Shown here piece by piece: positions 44,753-55,414 of a stretch of 64,000 nucleotides of DNA. A model generated the notes under the pieces. It was not told the origin of the DNA and made no database searches. It was given only the letters and a program-made list of their open reading frames with translations. Origin of the DNA: Chitinophagaceae bacterium (GTDB taxonomy: Bacteria > Bacteroidota > Bacteroidia > Chitinophagales > Chitinophagaceae); NCBI GenBank assembly GCA_014879565.1, contig JACSRW010000030.1:62001-126000 (forward strand). Direction: 5' to 3'. Every line of letters begins with the position of its first letter. The stretch's first letter is position 1. A program made the translations under genes and the position numbers.

Positions 44753-47278
44753 TCAGTCAAGCAGGCATACGGGCAGATTTTCTTCCGTCGCGTGAACAAT
44801 ATGATTCGTTTCCATTTCTTTTGCCCCTTCAATAAAGGCTTCCATGTTGTGAATCCGGCCAATCTCTGTTTCCGCTGTAAGGGGATGGTATTCTTCAAAA
44901 CGGCCTTCCCGGAAATACCAGCACTGTTTAGTTTCCGGATCCGCTGCCACGATATGCACCCATTCATTGGCATACCATTCAAACACTTCCGGGGTGGATT
45001 GAATGGCCTTTAACACAATTTCCGGTTTGTGTTCCACTATCACGAGCAGCCTAACCGGATCGTGCACTTCAATCATCTGCCAGGGCAGACCGGGACGCAG
45101 ATCACCATCGCTGCTGTTAGCCACTCCGAAGAGACCCATAACATTATGCGGCAATTTGGTGCCGGCGCCCATGCGGATATTATCCACCCGGGAAAAATAA
45201 TATTCCAGGTTAATACCCCCGCATACAAGGCCGATGGGCCGCATCACAGCAGTGAGAATGGTGCCATCGGGGTCGGTACTGCTGTCATAACTGTTCAGAA
45301 AGGCGCGGCGGTCGAGAAACAGTCCCTTGCTGAATTGTCTTCTCCCTATGATTGCCAGGGTATTGGTACCGTGTCCCAGTTCAGGCCTTGGCTCAAACAG
45401 GGAAACAGAACGGTTATGGATGGCCTTACGAACCTGTTCCAGTTCCTGCCGGGTATTAACCGAAGCAAAACGACGGCTGCGTTCTTTGGCATTCAGGTTA
45501 AGCGCGGTTTCGAATCGCTGCATGGCATCCAGGTGCCCCTGTACATTCGCCCCGCTGAGAAAATCTTCATCATAATAATCCATCACATCGGCCGCGGTGT
45601 CATGCATACAACCTACGAATTGGGTACTGGCGGGAATATAAATTCCGTTTTCAGCCAGGCGGGCTCTTACTCCTTCATGATTCAGTATAAAAGCCATGAC
45701 CCGGGCATTGGTGGCACCGGGACGACCGCTGCAGGCTCCGCAATCATGCGCCCCGTGATGCGGGTTGTTGGCACTGCTGCTGCCATGTGCCACAATGTAA
45801 ACCAGGGGAGCAAACTCCCTGATCAGCCCTATCCCTCTCAGGAAAGCTTCGGCTCTTGTAAACATCTCGGCCAGTGTATATCCAATCTGCAAACCGTTTT
45901 CCCGGTCTTCGGGGTTTTTATTTTCAATTGTCAAAACCGATTTCTTGTCCATATGGCCGTATGCATTGGAAATAGCCGGGCTCATACGCGGCCGGAAAAG
46001 TAGCTGCATTTTCCGCAGAAGGGCCCAGAAGCCGAAGCCAATACTGAGGAAAAAACCGGAAAGCACCCCATGTGTGTACCGGGTGTAAATAAGTTCTTCC
46101 TTTCTTCCCGCTGTTGCTTCGGTTTCTTTGATCAGGTATTTGGGTGTAACCGGAGCCGGGCAGAGTTTATCATAGAACTTGCTGCCCTGTTGCTGAAAAT
46201 AAAATTCGACGCCAAAAAATCCCGGCGCACCAAATGTTTCCGCCAGCGGATCTACCGCTTCTATATGGCGGCGAATGGAATCTTCCCTTTCATCAATACA
46301 GAATATGGCCTGCATACTGCGGCTGATGGCCAGCGGACGCGGTTTAGCCAGTTGCAGTCCTTTCAGTACGCTGTCATAGTAACTCCATTCAAAAGCATCC
46401 TGCCAGAGGCGGATTACTTCTTCAAAATCCGTAAAGCTAACCGGAGCCAGCAGGTCTTCCGGTGGTTGTGAGCGTTCTGCGGCGATTGGTTTCCAGTTAT
46501 CCCCCCGCAGGGCATAAAGCGCATCCAGTTCCAGGAGTAATTCAAAGCTCACCAGCTCTTTCAGGCTGATTTTTTTCCTGTCGAGCAGTGTCTGCGGGTT
46601 ATCTTCCACGGCGCTGACAAAACCGCTCCAGCCATTGTGGGCAAACTGCTGGTCAAACAGGTATTGCTCAAAATATTCTTCCCGGCCAACCAGACTTTTC
46701 AGTAAACCCGTCAGCGTGTACTGTTCGCGGAGAAAGATCTGCCGCATTTTCCGGGTTCGGAAAAAACTGACCAGCGATTTTGATTCCAGTTCCCGCAGGG
46801 TTTCAGTAAATCCTTTGCCGGTCACCGGGTATTCGCCAAAGGCAATGCCCTGATCCAGGAAACTGCAGAGAATCCTGAAGAGCAGGGGATGCACTTCATT
46901 ATCCAGATCCAGTGCATACTGATCTTTCCATTCTTCCCTCAGCCGGCCGATACGCGGTGAACGGGCGGCCTGGTAAGTGCCTGTCAGCATTTTTTCTTTC
47001 CATAGGGACCGCTGCTCCTCTCCTTTTCTCCAGACAATCATCCGGTGCAATACGTCTTCCCTGATCCGGCCGGTGCGGAAAAGCTCCCGGTATTCTTCCA
47101 GCTGCAGGTGCACCTGGTAGCCAAAAATAGCGGCCGCCGTAAAAATTCCCTCATAGAATTTCAGCTGCTGAAAGGCATGCAGGGAATTGTGATGGATAAA
47201 ATCCTTCAGGGCCTGCTGGGCGGGCAGGTAATGTTTCAGTTTATGAATCACCTGAGATTCATCGAAAGCAGTATGCAT
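44753..47278 (-). CDS. dabA: DabA (UPF0753/DUF2309) inorganic carbon accumulation protein
   Basis: 841 residues. DabA is a beta-carbonic-anhydrase-like zinc protein that, with DabB, is proposed to hydrate CO2 vectorially. The active-site residues are present with the spacing of the Halothiobacillus protein: C327 and D329 in FCIDERED, H498 in VAHGSSS and C513 in HDCGAC. The adjacent R331 is also kept. The gene follows a beta-carbonic anhydrase (23 bases) and precedes dabB (21 bases) in one minus-strand run. DAB systems are known in autotrophs and also in heterotrophs that need bicarbonate in air. Confidence 0.95.
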   Translation of the reverse strand: MHTAFDESQVIHKLKHYLPAQQALKDFIHHNSLHAFQQLKFYEGIFTAAAIFGYQVHLQLEEYRELFRTGRIREDVLHRMIVWRKGEEQRSLWKEKMLTGTYQAARSPRIGRLREEWKDQYALDLDNEVHPLLFRILCSFLDQGIAFGEYPVTGKGFTETLRELESKSLVSFFRTRKMRQIFLREQYTLTGLLKSLVGREEYFEQYLFDQQFAHNGWSGFVSAVEDNPQTLLDRKKISLKELVSFELLLELDALYALRGDNWKPIAAERSQPPEDLLAPVSFTDFEEVIRLWQDAFEWSYYDSVLKGLQLAKPRPLAISRSMQAIFCIDEREDSIRRHIEAVDPLAETFGAPGFFGVEFYFQQQGSKFYDKLCPAPVTPKYLIKETEATAGRKEELIYTRYTHGVLSGFFLSIGFGFWALLRKMQLLFRPRMSPAISNAYGHMDKKSVLTIENKNPEDRENGLQIGYTLAEMFTRAEAFLRGIGLIREFAPLVYIVAHGSSSANNPHHGAHDCGACSGRPGATNARVMAFILNHEGVRARLAENGIYIPASTQFVGCMHDTAADVMDYYDEDFLSGANVQGHLDAMQRFETALNLNAKERSRRFASVNTRQELEQVRKAIHNRSVSLFEPRPELGHGTNTLAIIGRRQFSKGLFLDRRAFLNSYDSSTDPDGTILTAVMRPIGLVCGGINLEYYFSRVDNIRMGAGTKLPHNVMGLFGVANSSDGDLRPGLPWQMIEVHDPVRLLVIVEHKPEIVLKAIQSTPEVFEWYANEWVHIVAADPETKQCWYFREGRFEEYHPLTAETEIGRIHNMEAFIEGAKEMETNHIVHATEENLPVCLLD

Positions 47279-47301
47279 GCCGGTTATTTGTTTATGGAAG
47301 G

Positions 47302-47991
47302 TCAGTGACGGAGTTCCGCGACACTGAATTCCGGGTTTTTCTCGTCTTTGATGTACATCACATCCTCATAAAACTCCACTTTCCCGGTTTCAATATTGTA
47401 CATCGCTCCCACCACCCCGATGGCGCCGGATTCCACCATCTGCTCAATGATATAACTTCTTTCAATGATACTTTTCACGGAACGGCGTACATTGATAGCC
47501 GATACATTCTCCACAAAAGCGGGATTGGCAGAATTTCTCTTATCAGGGGATGTAATACTCCTTTCTTCATAAACTGCCGGCTGTAATTTGGACAGCAATT
47601 CAGTCAGGTTACCCATTTCCACGTGGTCGCAAGCGCCTTTCACTGCGCCGCATTTGGTATGCCCCAGCACCACGATCAGTTTAGAACCGGCCACTTTGCA
47701 GGCAAATTCCATACAACCGAGTATGTCGGTATTGACAATATTGCCGGCAATACGAATGGAGAAGATATCACCGAGTCCCTGGTCAAATACCAGTTCGGCT
47801 CCCGTCCGGCTGTCCATACAGCTCAGTACGGTGGCAAAGGGCCACTGGCCGTCGCGGGTAGCATTCACCTGTGCCAGCAGGTCACGCTGAGCTTTCAGGT
47901 TTTTCACAAACCGGTCATTTCCTTCTTTCAGGATGTTCAGGGCCATGCGGGGAGTAAGGTTAGCCTGGGTTTCTTTGGTATGTACGCGCAT
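47302..47991 (-). CDS. Beta-class carbonic anhydrase (SulP-associated)
   Basis: 229 residues. The enzyme interconverts CO2 and bicarbonate. The zinc ligands C58, H111 and C114, and the D60/R62 dyad in CMDSR, are present, with GHTKCGAVKGA as in clade members associated with SulP transporters. It is 22 bases after the sulP gene and 23 bases before dabA, so the enzyme is probably made together with both bicarbonate-handling systems. It differs clearly from the second beta-carbonic anhydrase at 50299. Confidence 0.94.
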   Translation of the reverse strand: MRVHTKETQANLTPRMALNILKEGNDRFVKNLKAQRDLLAQVNATRDGQWPFATVLSCMDSRTGAELVFDQGLGDIFSIRIAGNIVNTDILGCMEFACKVAGSKLIVVLGHTKCGAVKGACDHVEMGNLTELLSKLQPAVYEERSITSPDKRNSANPAFVENVSAINVRRSVKSIIERSYIIEQMVESGAIGVVGAMYNIETGKVEFYEDVMYIKDEKNPEFSVAELRH

Positions 47992-48013
47992 ATAATTAGG
48001 TTTTTAAAGTGAA

Positions 48014-49630
48014 TTAATGTACGGATTGTACGTGTGAATAATTTTCAATATTGTAGGCCTCTTTGAATCCCACCAGCTGAAGCCGGATGTTTTTCAGGGG
48101 GGCTTTGATATCCCGGAATTCCTTTATCAGTTCCAGCACATCATAATCAATATACTTTGTGTTATGAGCATCAATGATTACGTTTGATTTCTCCGGCATA
48201 TGATCGAGGGTCTGCCGGATGGCGGCTTTATTCAGAAATGATACTTCTTCGGAAAGCCGTATATTGATCATGTCTCCTTCCTGGTGATTTTCCGAATGGA
48301 AATAATAAGAATTTTTGAGATTGCCGTACAGGATAGAAACAGTAGCGGCTACAATCCCGGTCATCACCCCCACCAGAAGTCCTTTACCGCTCAGTGCCGG
48401 TATAATCCCAAACAGATCCACCGCGATAATCACGAGCACGGTAATGATAAAAGGAGCAAACTGGTATTTTCCGGCAGTCCAGAAGTTCCGGAACACGGCC
48501 GGTTTGGCCAGTTTGTAACCGGTCAGCAGCAGGATAGCCGCGAGGGAAGAAAGCGGAATCTTATTCAGCAGGCCGGGTATCAGGATGATGGAAAGCAACA
48601 GCATGGAGCCGTGAATGATGGTTGACAATTTGGATTTCGCTCCGGAGTTTACGTTGGCACTGCTGCGTACTATCACGCTGGTAACAGGCAATCCACCGAT
48701 CAGTCCGGCTACGGTATTCCCTACACCCTGGGCTATGAGTTCCTTATTGGTGCTGGTCACCCGTCTTTGCGGATCCAGGTTATCCACCGCTTCAATACTG
48801 AGCAGGGTTTCCAGGGAGGCAATAATAGCGATCACCACCCCATATACTATCACCGTGCTGTTCATAAACCCATTAAAGTCGGGCAGGGTAAAGAAACTGA
48901 AAAATTCAGCTGCGCTGCCTGCCACTTTGATCTGAACCAGGTGTTCATTGGTTACGGCGAGGGCGCTTCCTGAACTGATCCAGATCTCATTAATGACCAC
49001 GGAAACAATTACGGCTACCAGGGCTCCGGGTACAAAACTCACTCTTTTCTTTATAAAGGGTTTTTCCCAGACAATCATAATCAGCAGGGAAAGTAAACAG
49101 AGCAGGAAAACGCCTACATGGATATGATGCAGGGGCTGAAGTAACTCGTGCATATCCTCCTGGCCAAACGGGAAGAGTTCGGTTACATTTCCTTTTTCAT
49201 CTTTGTCATAGCCGAAAGCATGGGGAATTTGTTTGGCAATAATCAGGATACCGATACTGGTCAGCATCCCCTTGATCACACTGCCCGGAATATAATTGGC
49301 AATGCCTCCCATTTTTGCCAGGCCAAGCGCCATTTGCAGGAGACCGGCAATAAAAACGGCACAAAGAAAGAGACTGAAATCGCCTATGGAAGTAATGGCC
49401 CCGAGTACCAGGGCAGCCAGGCCGGCAGCGGGACCACTCACACTCAGGGGTGAGTTACTGAGCATGCCGATTACAATGCCCCCGATTATCCCCGAAATAA
49501 TCCCACTGAAAAAAGGGGCTCCGGATGCCAGGGCAATACCCAGGCAAAGCGGGAGGGCTACTAAGAAAACCACCAGACCGGCGGGCAAATCAAATTTCAG
49601 ATTTGCAAACAGACTTTTTTGCTGATTCAT
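48014..49630 (-). CDS. SulP-family anion (probably bicarbonate) transporter with STAS domain
   Basis: 538 residues: a SulP transport domain with about fourteen helices (SGIISGIIGGIVIGMLSNSPLSVSGPAAGL near the start; GNTVAGLIGGLPVTSVIVRSSANVNSGAKS in the middle), then a cytoplasmic STAS domain (about 440-538). Some SulP proteins carry sulfate, others bicarbonate (BicA). The immediately following carbonic anhydrase gene and the dabAB genes favour bicarbonate, with sodium as likely co-ion. It begins the four-gene carbon run. Confidence 0.92.
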   Translation of the reverse strand: MNQQKSLFANLKFDLPAGLVVFLVALPLCLGIALASGAPFFSGIISGIIGGIVIGMLSNSPLSVSGPAAGLAALVLGAITSIGDFSLFLCAVFIAGLLQMALGLAKMGGIANYIPGSVIKGMLTSIGILIIAKQIPHAFGYDKDEKGNVTELFPFGQEDMHELLQPLHHIHVGVFLLCLLSLLIMIVWEKPFIKKRVSFVPGALVAVIVSVVINEIWISSGSALAVTNEHLVQIKVAGSAAEFFSFFTLPDFNGFMNSTVIVYGVVIAIIASLETLLSIEAVDNLDPQRRVTSTNKELIAQGVGNTVAGLIGGLPVTSVIVRSSANVNSGAKSKLSTIIHGSMLLLSIILIPGLLNKIPLSSLAAILLLTGYKLAKPAVFRNFWTAGKYQFAPFIITVLVIIAVDLFGIIPALSGKGLLVGVMTGIVAATVSILYGNLKNSYYFHSENHQEGDMINIRLSEEVSFLNKAAIRQTLDHMPEKSNVIIDAHNTKYIDYDVLELIKEFRDIKAPLKNIRLQLVGFKEAYNIENYSHVQSVH

Positions 49631-49725
49631 TTTTATTAATCATTAACCTGACGGTGAATAAAAGACAGAAAGGAGGTTCAGATACAAGAATCCCCTGCAG
49701 AAGTAATAAGTGCTAAAAAAGTAAA

Positions 49726-50094
49726 TCAGGCCTGGTTTGGAGGAGGTACCAGCAGTTCACCGTGAAAAGCCACATAGGTAGCGGCTTTTTCATTCATACG
49801 GCGGGTAGTGCGTAATAAAAATGAATAGGCGTGTTCCTGCTGATCGTGCAGGTATTCTTCGGATAAATTATTGCTTCCCGGCACCTTTTCTTCGGTGTTA
49901 TTGCCAAAAGGATTGGTGGTATCTTCCTCTCCCGAGGTATCTGGGAAGTTATCAAAAGATCCCGTAACCTGCCCGGTCATCAGCTGCCGGCAGGCCAGCA
50001 CATAAGGAGCCGATACGGTCAGCCACATGAGCGTCACTATCATCAGTAATGATGACATTTTTTGTAATAACGGGTATATCGGTTTATTTCCCAT
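49726..50094 (-). CDS. Small exported hypothetical protein with PPPN tail
   Basis: 122 residues from the ATG that begins MGNKPIYPLL. A membrane or signal helix (about 11-35) is followed by an acidic, glycine-asparagine-rich linker and a helical segment (HDQQEHAYSFLLRTTRRMNEKA). The last residues are LLVPPPNQA. The function is unknown. It lies 95 bases upstream of sulP on the same strand and may share its transcript. It is compared with the protein at 38060, which ends similarly. Confidence 0.65.
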   Translation of the reverse strand: MGNKPIYPLLQKMSSLLMIVTLMWLTVSAPYVLACRQLMTGQVTGSFDNFPDTSGEEDTTNPFGNNTEEKVPGSNNLSEEYLHDQQEHAYSFLLRTTRRMNEKAATYVAFHGELLVPPPNQA

Positions 50095-50298
50095 GAAGTG
50101 GCGCAAAATAGTCTTTTCGTCAAACCTGTCCAAACCGCCTGAAATACAATAACATTTTGCTAATTTTAAAATCAGGTACCGGCTGCCGGACAGCGATCAA
50201 ATATAACAGCGGAAAACAAAACTTGTTGAAGTTTTTTTTACCAAAACGGGGTGTTTTTTTAACAAACAACTGTTCGTGTAAAAGCGGTGTCGAGGCGT

Positions 50299-50934
50299 AT
50301 GAAACCCTACGAAGTATTGCTGCATGATAATAAACACTGGGCGATCAAAAAGAAACAGGAAGATCCTGGTTTTTTTGAGCGGCTGCTGCATGTGCAAACA
50401 CCGGAGTTTTTGTGGATTGGCTGCAGCGACAGCCGGGTACCGCCGGATCAGATCACCCAGACAGAGCCCGGGGAAATCTTTATTCACCGGAATGTGGCCA
50501 ACCTGGTGGTGAATACCGATGTAAACCTGATGAGTGTGGTGGATTATGCCGTGAACCACCTGAAGATAAAACACGTGGTGGTCTGCGGGCATTATGGCTG
50601 CGGGGGGATAAAGGCTGCCATGTCCAACCGGGACTTTAACCAGGTACTGAATATGTGGCTGCGGAATATCAAGGATATTTACCGTATTCACCGGAAAGAA
50701 ATGGAAGCAATCACCAATGAGGAAGAAAGAGTGAACCGGTTGGTGGAGTTAAATGTAAAAGAGCAGGTATTCAACCTGGCCAAAACGGCCCTGATTCAGC
50801 GGGCCTGGAGTACTGAAAACCGACCCGATCTGCATGGCTGGGTATATGATCTTCATGACGGACTGATCAAACCCATTGTTGAAATGAAGGCAGGGGCTGA
50901 TATGGATGACCTTTATGAGTTTGAGAATCTCTGA
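50299..50934 (+). CDS. can: Beta-class carbonic anhydrase (Can-like)
   Basis: 211 residues from the ATG that aligns with the start of E. coli Can. A GTG four codons earlier is possible. Zinc ligands C42, H98 and C101 and the D44/R46 dyad lie in GCSDSRVP and CGHYGCGG. HRNVANLVVNTD and the EDPGFFERL start are typical of the Can clade. It supplies bicarbonate for carboxylations. The gene is monocistronic, divergent from the small exported-protein gene and converges with nhaD with no gap. Confidence 0.95.
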   Translation: MKPYEVLLHDNKHWAIKKKQEDPGFFERLLHVQTPEFLWIGCSDSRVPPDQITQTEPGEIFIHRNVANLVVNTDVNLMSVVDYAVNHLKIKHVVVCGHYGCGGIKAAMSNRDFNQVLNMWLRNIKDIYRIHRKEMEAITNEEERVNRLVELNVKEQVFNLAKTALIQRAWSTENRPDLHGWVYDLHDGLIKPIVEMKAGADMDDLYEFENL

Positions 50935-52212
50935 TCAGAAAAGTGAATCCTGTAATATAAATACAGCAGCACCTGCGAGATAACCCAGCAGGGCCAGCCA
51001 ACCGATTTTTTTCAGGTACCAGAAAAAATTGATTTTCTCCAGACCCATAGCCGCTACCCCGGCTGCTGAACCAATGATGAGAATACTGCCTCCTGTTCCC
51101 GCGCAATAGGCCAGGAATTCCCAGTAGTAATGATCTGTGGGATACTGAGCAAGGGGGTACATACCCTGGGCTCCGGCTACCAGGGGTACATTGTCCACAA
51201 TAGCCGACAGAAATCCGATGGTAATGGAAATGGCGGAAATATTACCAATCACTTTATCCAGCCAGTTTGCCATGGCTGCGAGCAGGTGGGTGGATTCCAG
51301 TACGGAAATGCAAAGCAGGATACCGAGGAAAAACAGCACACTGGGCGTATCAATCTTACGCAGGGCGTGATTGACAGACAGGATCCCTTTTTCCCTTTCA
51401 TCCTTTTCACTGTGGATCATTTCGGTAAGCACCCACATCAGGCCCAGGCCGAATAAAATACCCATATAGGGGGGCAAATGGGTAATGGTTTTAAATACAG
51501 GTACCATCAGGAGGGATCCGATTCCCAGCCAGAATACCAGGTTTCGTTCCCGGCTGTTATGGGTAAAATTCTTGTTTTGCAGGGTAGCCGGCCGCTGGCT
51601 GACATTCCCCTTCATACCCCGGCTGATTATAAAGGCCGGTACCAGCATACAAACCAGGCTGGGCAGAAAAGCAGTGACAATAATATTAGCAGCCGTAATC
51701 TGTCCCCCGATCCAGAGCATAGTCGTGGTTACGTCACCGATCGGCGACCAGGCGCCCCCGGCATTGGCAGCAATCACCACCATGCCTGCGTAAAGCAGTC
51801 TTTCCTGTCTGTCTGCAATGATTTTACGCAACAGGGAAACGAGTACAATGGTGGTGGTCAGGTTATCCAGGGCCGCAGAAAGGAAAAATGTGATAAAGGA
51901 AATCAGCCAGACCAGTTTACGTTTATCGGTGGTACGGATCTTTCGGGTAATCAGTTCAAATCCATCATGCGCGTCAATCAGTTCCACAATCACCATGGCC
52001 CCCAACAGAAAAAAGAGAATGCCGGAAATATCCCCCAGGTGTTGCTCCAGCTGATGCGTCACGGCTTCCTTATCAGTGGAAAAAAGGGCATACACTGACC
52101 AGCATAGGGCGGCAGTCAGCAGGGCTGAAGCCGCTTTATTTATCCTGAAGGAATGTTCAAAAGCGATCAGGATATAACCCAATAAGAAAAGACTGATCAG
52201 AAGTACCTGCAT
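50935..52212 (-). CDS. nhaD: NhaD-type Na+/H+ antiporter
   Basis: 425 residues from the ATG giving MQVLLISLFLLGYILIAFEH; the longer frame adds 71 unlikely residues. It belongs to the ion transporter superfamily and has about twelve helices. NhaD landmarks are ALDNLTTTIVLVSLL, AANAGGAWSPIGDVTTTMLWIGGQ and SAIVDNVPLVAGAQGMY. Sodium extrusion by NhaD could support the sodium-dependent bicarbonate uptake expected from SulP. Confidence 0.92.
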   Translation of the reverse strand: MQVLLISLFLLGYILIAFEHSFRINKAASALLTAALCWSVYALFSTDKEAVTHQLEQHLGDISGILFFLLGAMVIVELIDAHDGFELITRKIRTTDKRKLVWLISFITFFLSAALDNLTTTIVLVSLLRKIIADRQERLLYAGMVVIAANAGGAWSPIGDVTTTMLWIGGQITAANIIVTAFLPSLVCMLVPAFIISRGMKGNVSQRPATLQNKNFTHNSRERNLVFWLGIGSLLMVPVFKTITHLPPYMGILFGLGLMWVLTEMIHSEKDEREKGILSVNHALRKIDTPSVLFFLGILLCISVLESTHLLAAMANWLDKVIGNISAISITIGFLSAIVDNVPLVAGAQGMYPLAQYPTDHYYWEFLAYCAGTGGSILIIGSAAGVAAMGLEKINFFWYLKKIGWLALLGYLAGAAVFILQDSLF

Positions 52213-52279
52213 GAAAATGGTTTTGGTTAGTCCGAAAGGATGCAAATTAAGCAAAGTCAATTTTATGTAGGTTTGCAGT

Positions 52280-53209
52280 ATGTCCATCGAAGTCAGCAAC
52301 CTGCTTAAGGAATATGGCACACAGAAAGCCGTTAATAATATCTCTTTCCGGGCAGGGAAGGGTGAAATAGTGGGGTTTCTGGGTCCCAACGGGGCGGGTA
52401 AGTCCACCACCATGAAAATAATCACCGGTTACCTTCAGCCTACTGCCGGGGAGGCCAGGGTCTGCGGGATCAGCGTGGCGGAGAATCCCCTGGAAACCCG
52501 GAAAAAGATCGGGTACCTGGCCGAACTCAACGCCCTTTATTATGACATGTATGTACGAGAGTACCTGTCATTCCTGGCCGGTGTACACGGGCTGCCTGAC
52601 AAAAATCAGGCGGTGGAACGGGTGATAGACATTGTGGGCCTCCGGCCCGAGGCCCGGAAAAAAATCGGGCAGTTATCCAAAGGGTATAAGCAAAGAGTGG
52701 GACTGGCTGCCGCCCTGATTCATGATCCGGAAGTGCTGATCCTGGATGAACCCACCACCGGTCTGGACCCGAATCAGATCGTGGAAATAAGGGAGGTTAT
52801 ACGCCGGCAGGGATCCAGTAAAACGGTGCTTTTCTCCTCTCATATCCTGCAGGAAGTGGAAGCTATTTGCGACCGGGTGATCATTATCCATAAAGGCAGC
52901 CTGGTGGCTGATGATACCCTGTCCAATCTCCGTAAGAAATCTTCCACGGGCCTGGTAACGGTTCGTTTCGGAGAAAAAGTGGAGAGAGCCCTGATTGCTG
53001 AACTGCCGGCCCTCAGTGAAATAATCAGCGAAGAAGCGAACAATTGGCAGTTAGCCACACCTGATGCAGATCAGTTGCGCAAACAAATTTTATCCCTTGC
53101 TTTGCAGCACAATTTCAACATCGTTTCTTTGCACAGCGAGAACCAGCGGCTGGAAGACATATTCAGATCCCTGACCGCCGCCGCCAGCGAAAGTCCTGCC
53201 CTGCAATAG
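52280..53209 (+). CDS. gldA: GldA-like ABC transporter ATP-binding protein
   Basis: 309 residues with a complete nucleotide-binding domain: Walker A GPNGAGKST, signature LSKGYKQRVGLA, Walker B VLILDEPTTGLD and switch histidine FSSHIL. A C-terminal domain of about 90 residues follows. Length and motif variants fit GldA, the ATPase of the GldAFG ABC complex needed for gliding in Flavobacterium. gldF/gldG are not adjacent, so another DrrA/NatA-type exporter ATPase remains possible. Confidence 0.85.
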   Translation: MSIEVSNLLKEYGTQKAVNNISFRAGKGEIVGFLGPNGAGKSTTMKIITGYLQPTAGEARVCGISVAENPLETRKKIGYLAELNALYYDMYVREYLSFLAGVHGLPDKNQAVERVIDIVGLRPEARKKIGQLSKGYKQRVGLAAALIHDPEVLILDEPTTGLDPNQIVEIREVIRRQGSSKTVLFSSHILQEVEAICDRVIIIHKGSLVADDTLSNLRKKSSTGLVTVRFGEKVERALIAELPALSEIISEEANNWQLATPDADQLRKQILSLALQHNFNIVSLHSENQRLEDIFRSLTAAASESPALQ

Positions 53210-53238
53210 AAAAACTACTTACGATTGCCTGTCTTTAA

Positions 53239-54570
<1,332 letters not shown>

Positions 54571-54587
54571 TTTGCTGTAAAAGAGTA

Positions 54588-54635
54588 CTCAAAACAATTG
54601 TCTTCATCTAAAGACAGTTGTTTTGAGGCCCTTTT
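54588..54635 (+). terminator. Intrinsic terminator of eno
   Basis: A 17-bp stem with one G-T pair (CTCAAAACAATTGTCTT against AAGACAGTTGTTTTGAG), a 6-base loop and a CCCTTTT tail, 17 bases after the eno stop. Confidence 0.85.
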
Positions 54636-54644
54636 AACCAACCA

Positions 54645-54959
54645 ATGAAACTCATCAACCGCATACCAGCCTGGATCCGGAATAAATACCTGATCAGTTT
54701 TGCCCTTTTTTGTGTAGTTATCCTGTTCCTGGACAAAAATGACCTGTTTACCCAGCTTGACCGCCAGCGGGAACTGCGGAAACTGGAAAAAAGCAAAACC
54801 TACTATTCCACCCAGATTGCCGCAGAACGTAAAGAATTAGAGGCACTTAAGTCAAATCCCGCCACCCTGGAACGCTATGCCCGCGAGAAATACCTGATGA
54901 AAAGGGACCATGAAGACCTGTTTCTGGTACCGGAAAAGTCCGATAAAGCAAAGAATTAA
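54645..54959 (+). CDS. ftsB: FtsB/DivIC-family septum formation initiator
   Basis: 104 residues with a short cytoplasmic start, one membrane helix (about 14-32) and a periplasmic coiled coil (about 38-75). The family end ATLERYAREKYLMKRDHEDLFLV is present. FtsB/DivIC links FtsL and FtsQ in the divisome. The location after eno is the conserved bacterial arrangement. Confidence 0.9.
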   Translation: MKLINRIPAWIRNKYLISFALFCVVILFLDKNDLFTQLDRQRELRKLEKSKTYYSTQIAAERKELEALKSNPATLERYAREKYLMKRDHEDLFLVPEKSDKAKN

Positions 54960-55071
54960 GGATTTCCACACAATAAGCCCCCTGCCTCCCCGTTTAGATA
55001 CAGGACATTCGAGATTTACCAGCTACCATAGAGGACAACATCTGATTTCTGGACAAATTAATGGTTTGCTC

Positions 55072-55305
55072 ATGACAAATTTTACACCTGAAGATCTTTT
55101 GCTGTATCTGTACAAGGAAACGGACACAGAACAGACCACAGCTATTGAAAAAGCCCTTTCCCTGGACTGGACACTCCGGGAAAAACTGGCGGTACTTAAA
55201 GCCTCCATGCAAAGGCTTGACAAAATCACAGAATCACCCCGCACCCAGGTAGTATTAAACGTGCTCAATTATGCCCGTTTACAAACTGCCCAGGAAGTGG
55301 AATAA
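55072..55305 (+). CDS. Small hypothetical protein, anti-sigma N-terminal-like
   Basis: 77 residues from the ATG beginning MTNFTPEDLLLYLYKETD. The pattern (an LLxYLYKE start, then an EKALSLDWTLREKLAVLK helix) resembles the N-terminal helical unit found twice in the anti-sigma-like protein at 21735, but there is no membrane segment. The tail predicts a helix. The function is unknown. It is followed by an intrinsic terminator. Confidence 0.72.
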   Translation: MTNFTPEDLLLYLYKETDTEQTTAIEKALSLDWTLREKLAVLKASMQRLDKITESPRTQVVLNVLNYARLQTAQEVE

Positions 55306-55327
55306 AAACCGCCGGAAAAAATTACTG

Positions 55328-55353
55328 AAGCATCCCTGAGGGATGCTTTTTTT
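55328..55353 (+). terminator. Intrinsic terminator
   Basis: A perfect 9-bp stem (AAGCATCCC with GGGATGCTT), a TGA loop and a T-run. It ends the ftsB/small-gene transcript. Confidence 0.88.
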
Positions 55354-55364
55354 ATATTCTCCAT

Positions 55365-55392
55365 CCATTGTCCATTGCCTATTGCCCATTGC
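55365..55392. repeat. CCATTGC heptamer tandem repeat
   Basis: Four 7-bp units: CCATTGT, CCATTGC, CTATTGC, CCATTGC. It lies between the terminator and the nth start. Confidence 0.75.
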
Positions 55393-55414
55393 CTGCTCTC
55401 TCCTAACTTGCAAC

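Noticed and set aside
45029-46003. A 324-codon open frame on the plus strand
   Set aside because: It is antisense to dabA, whose zinc-site residues are intact.
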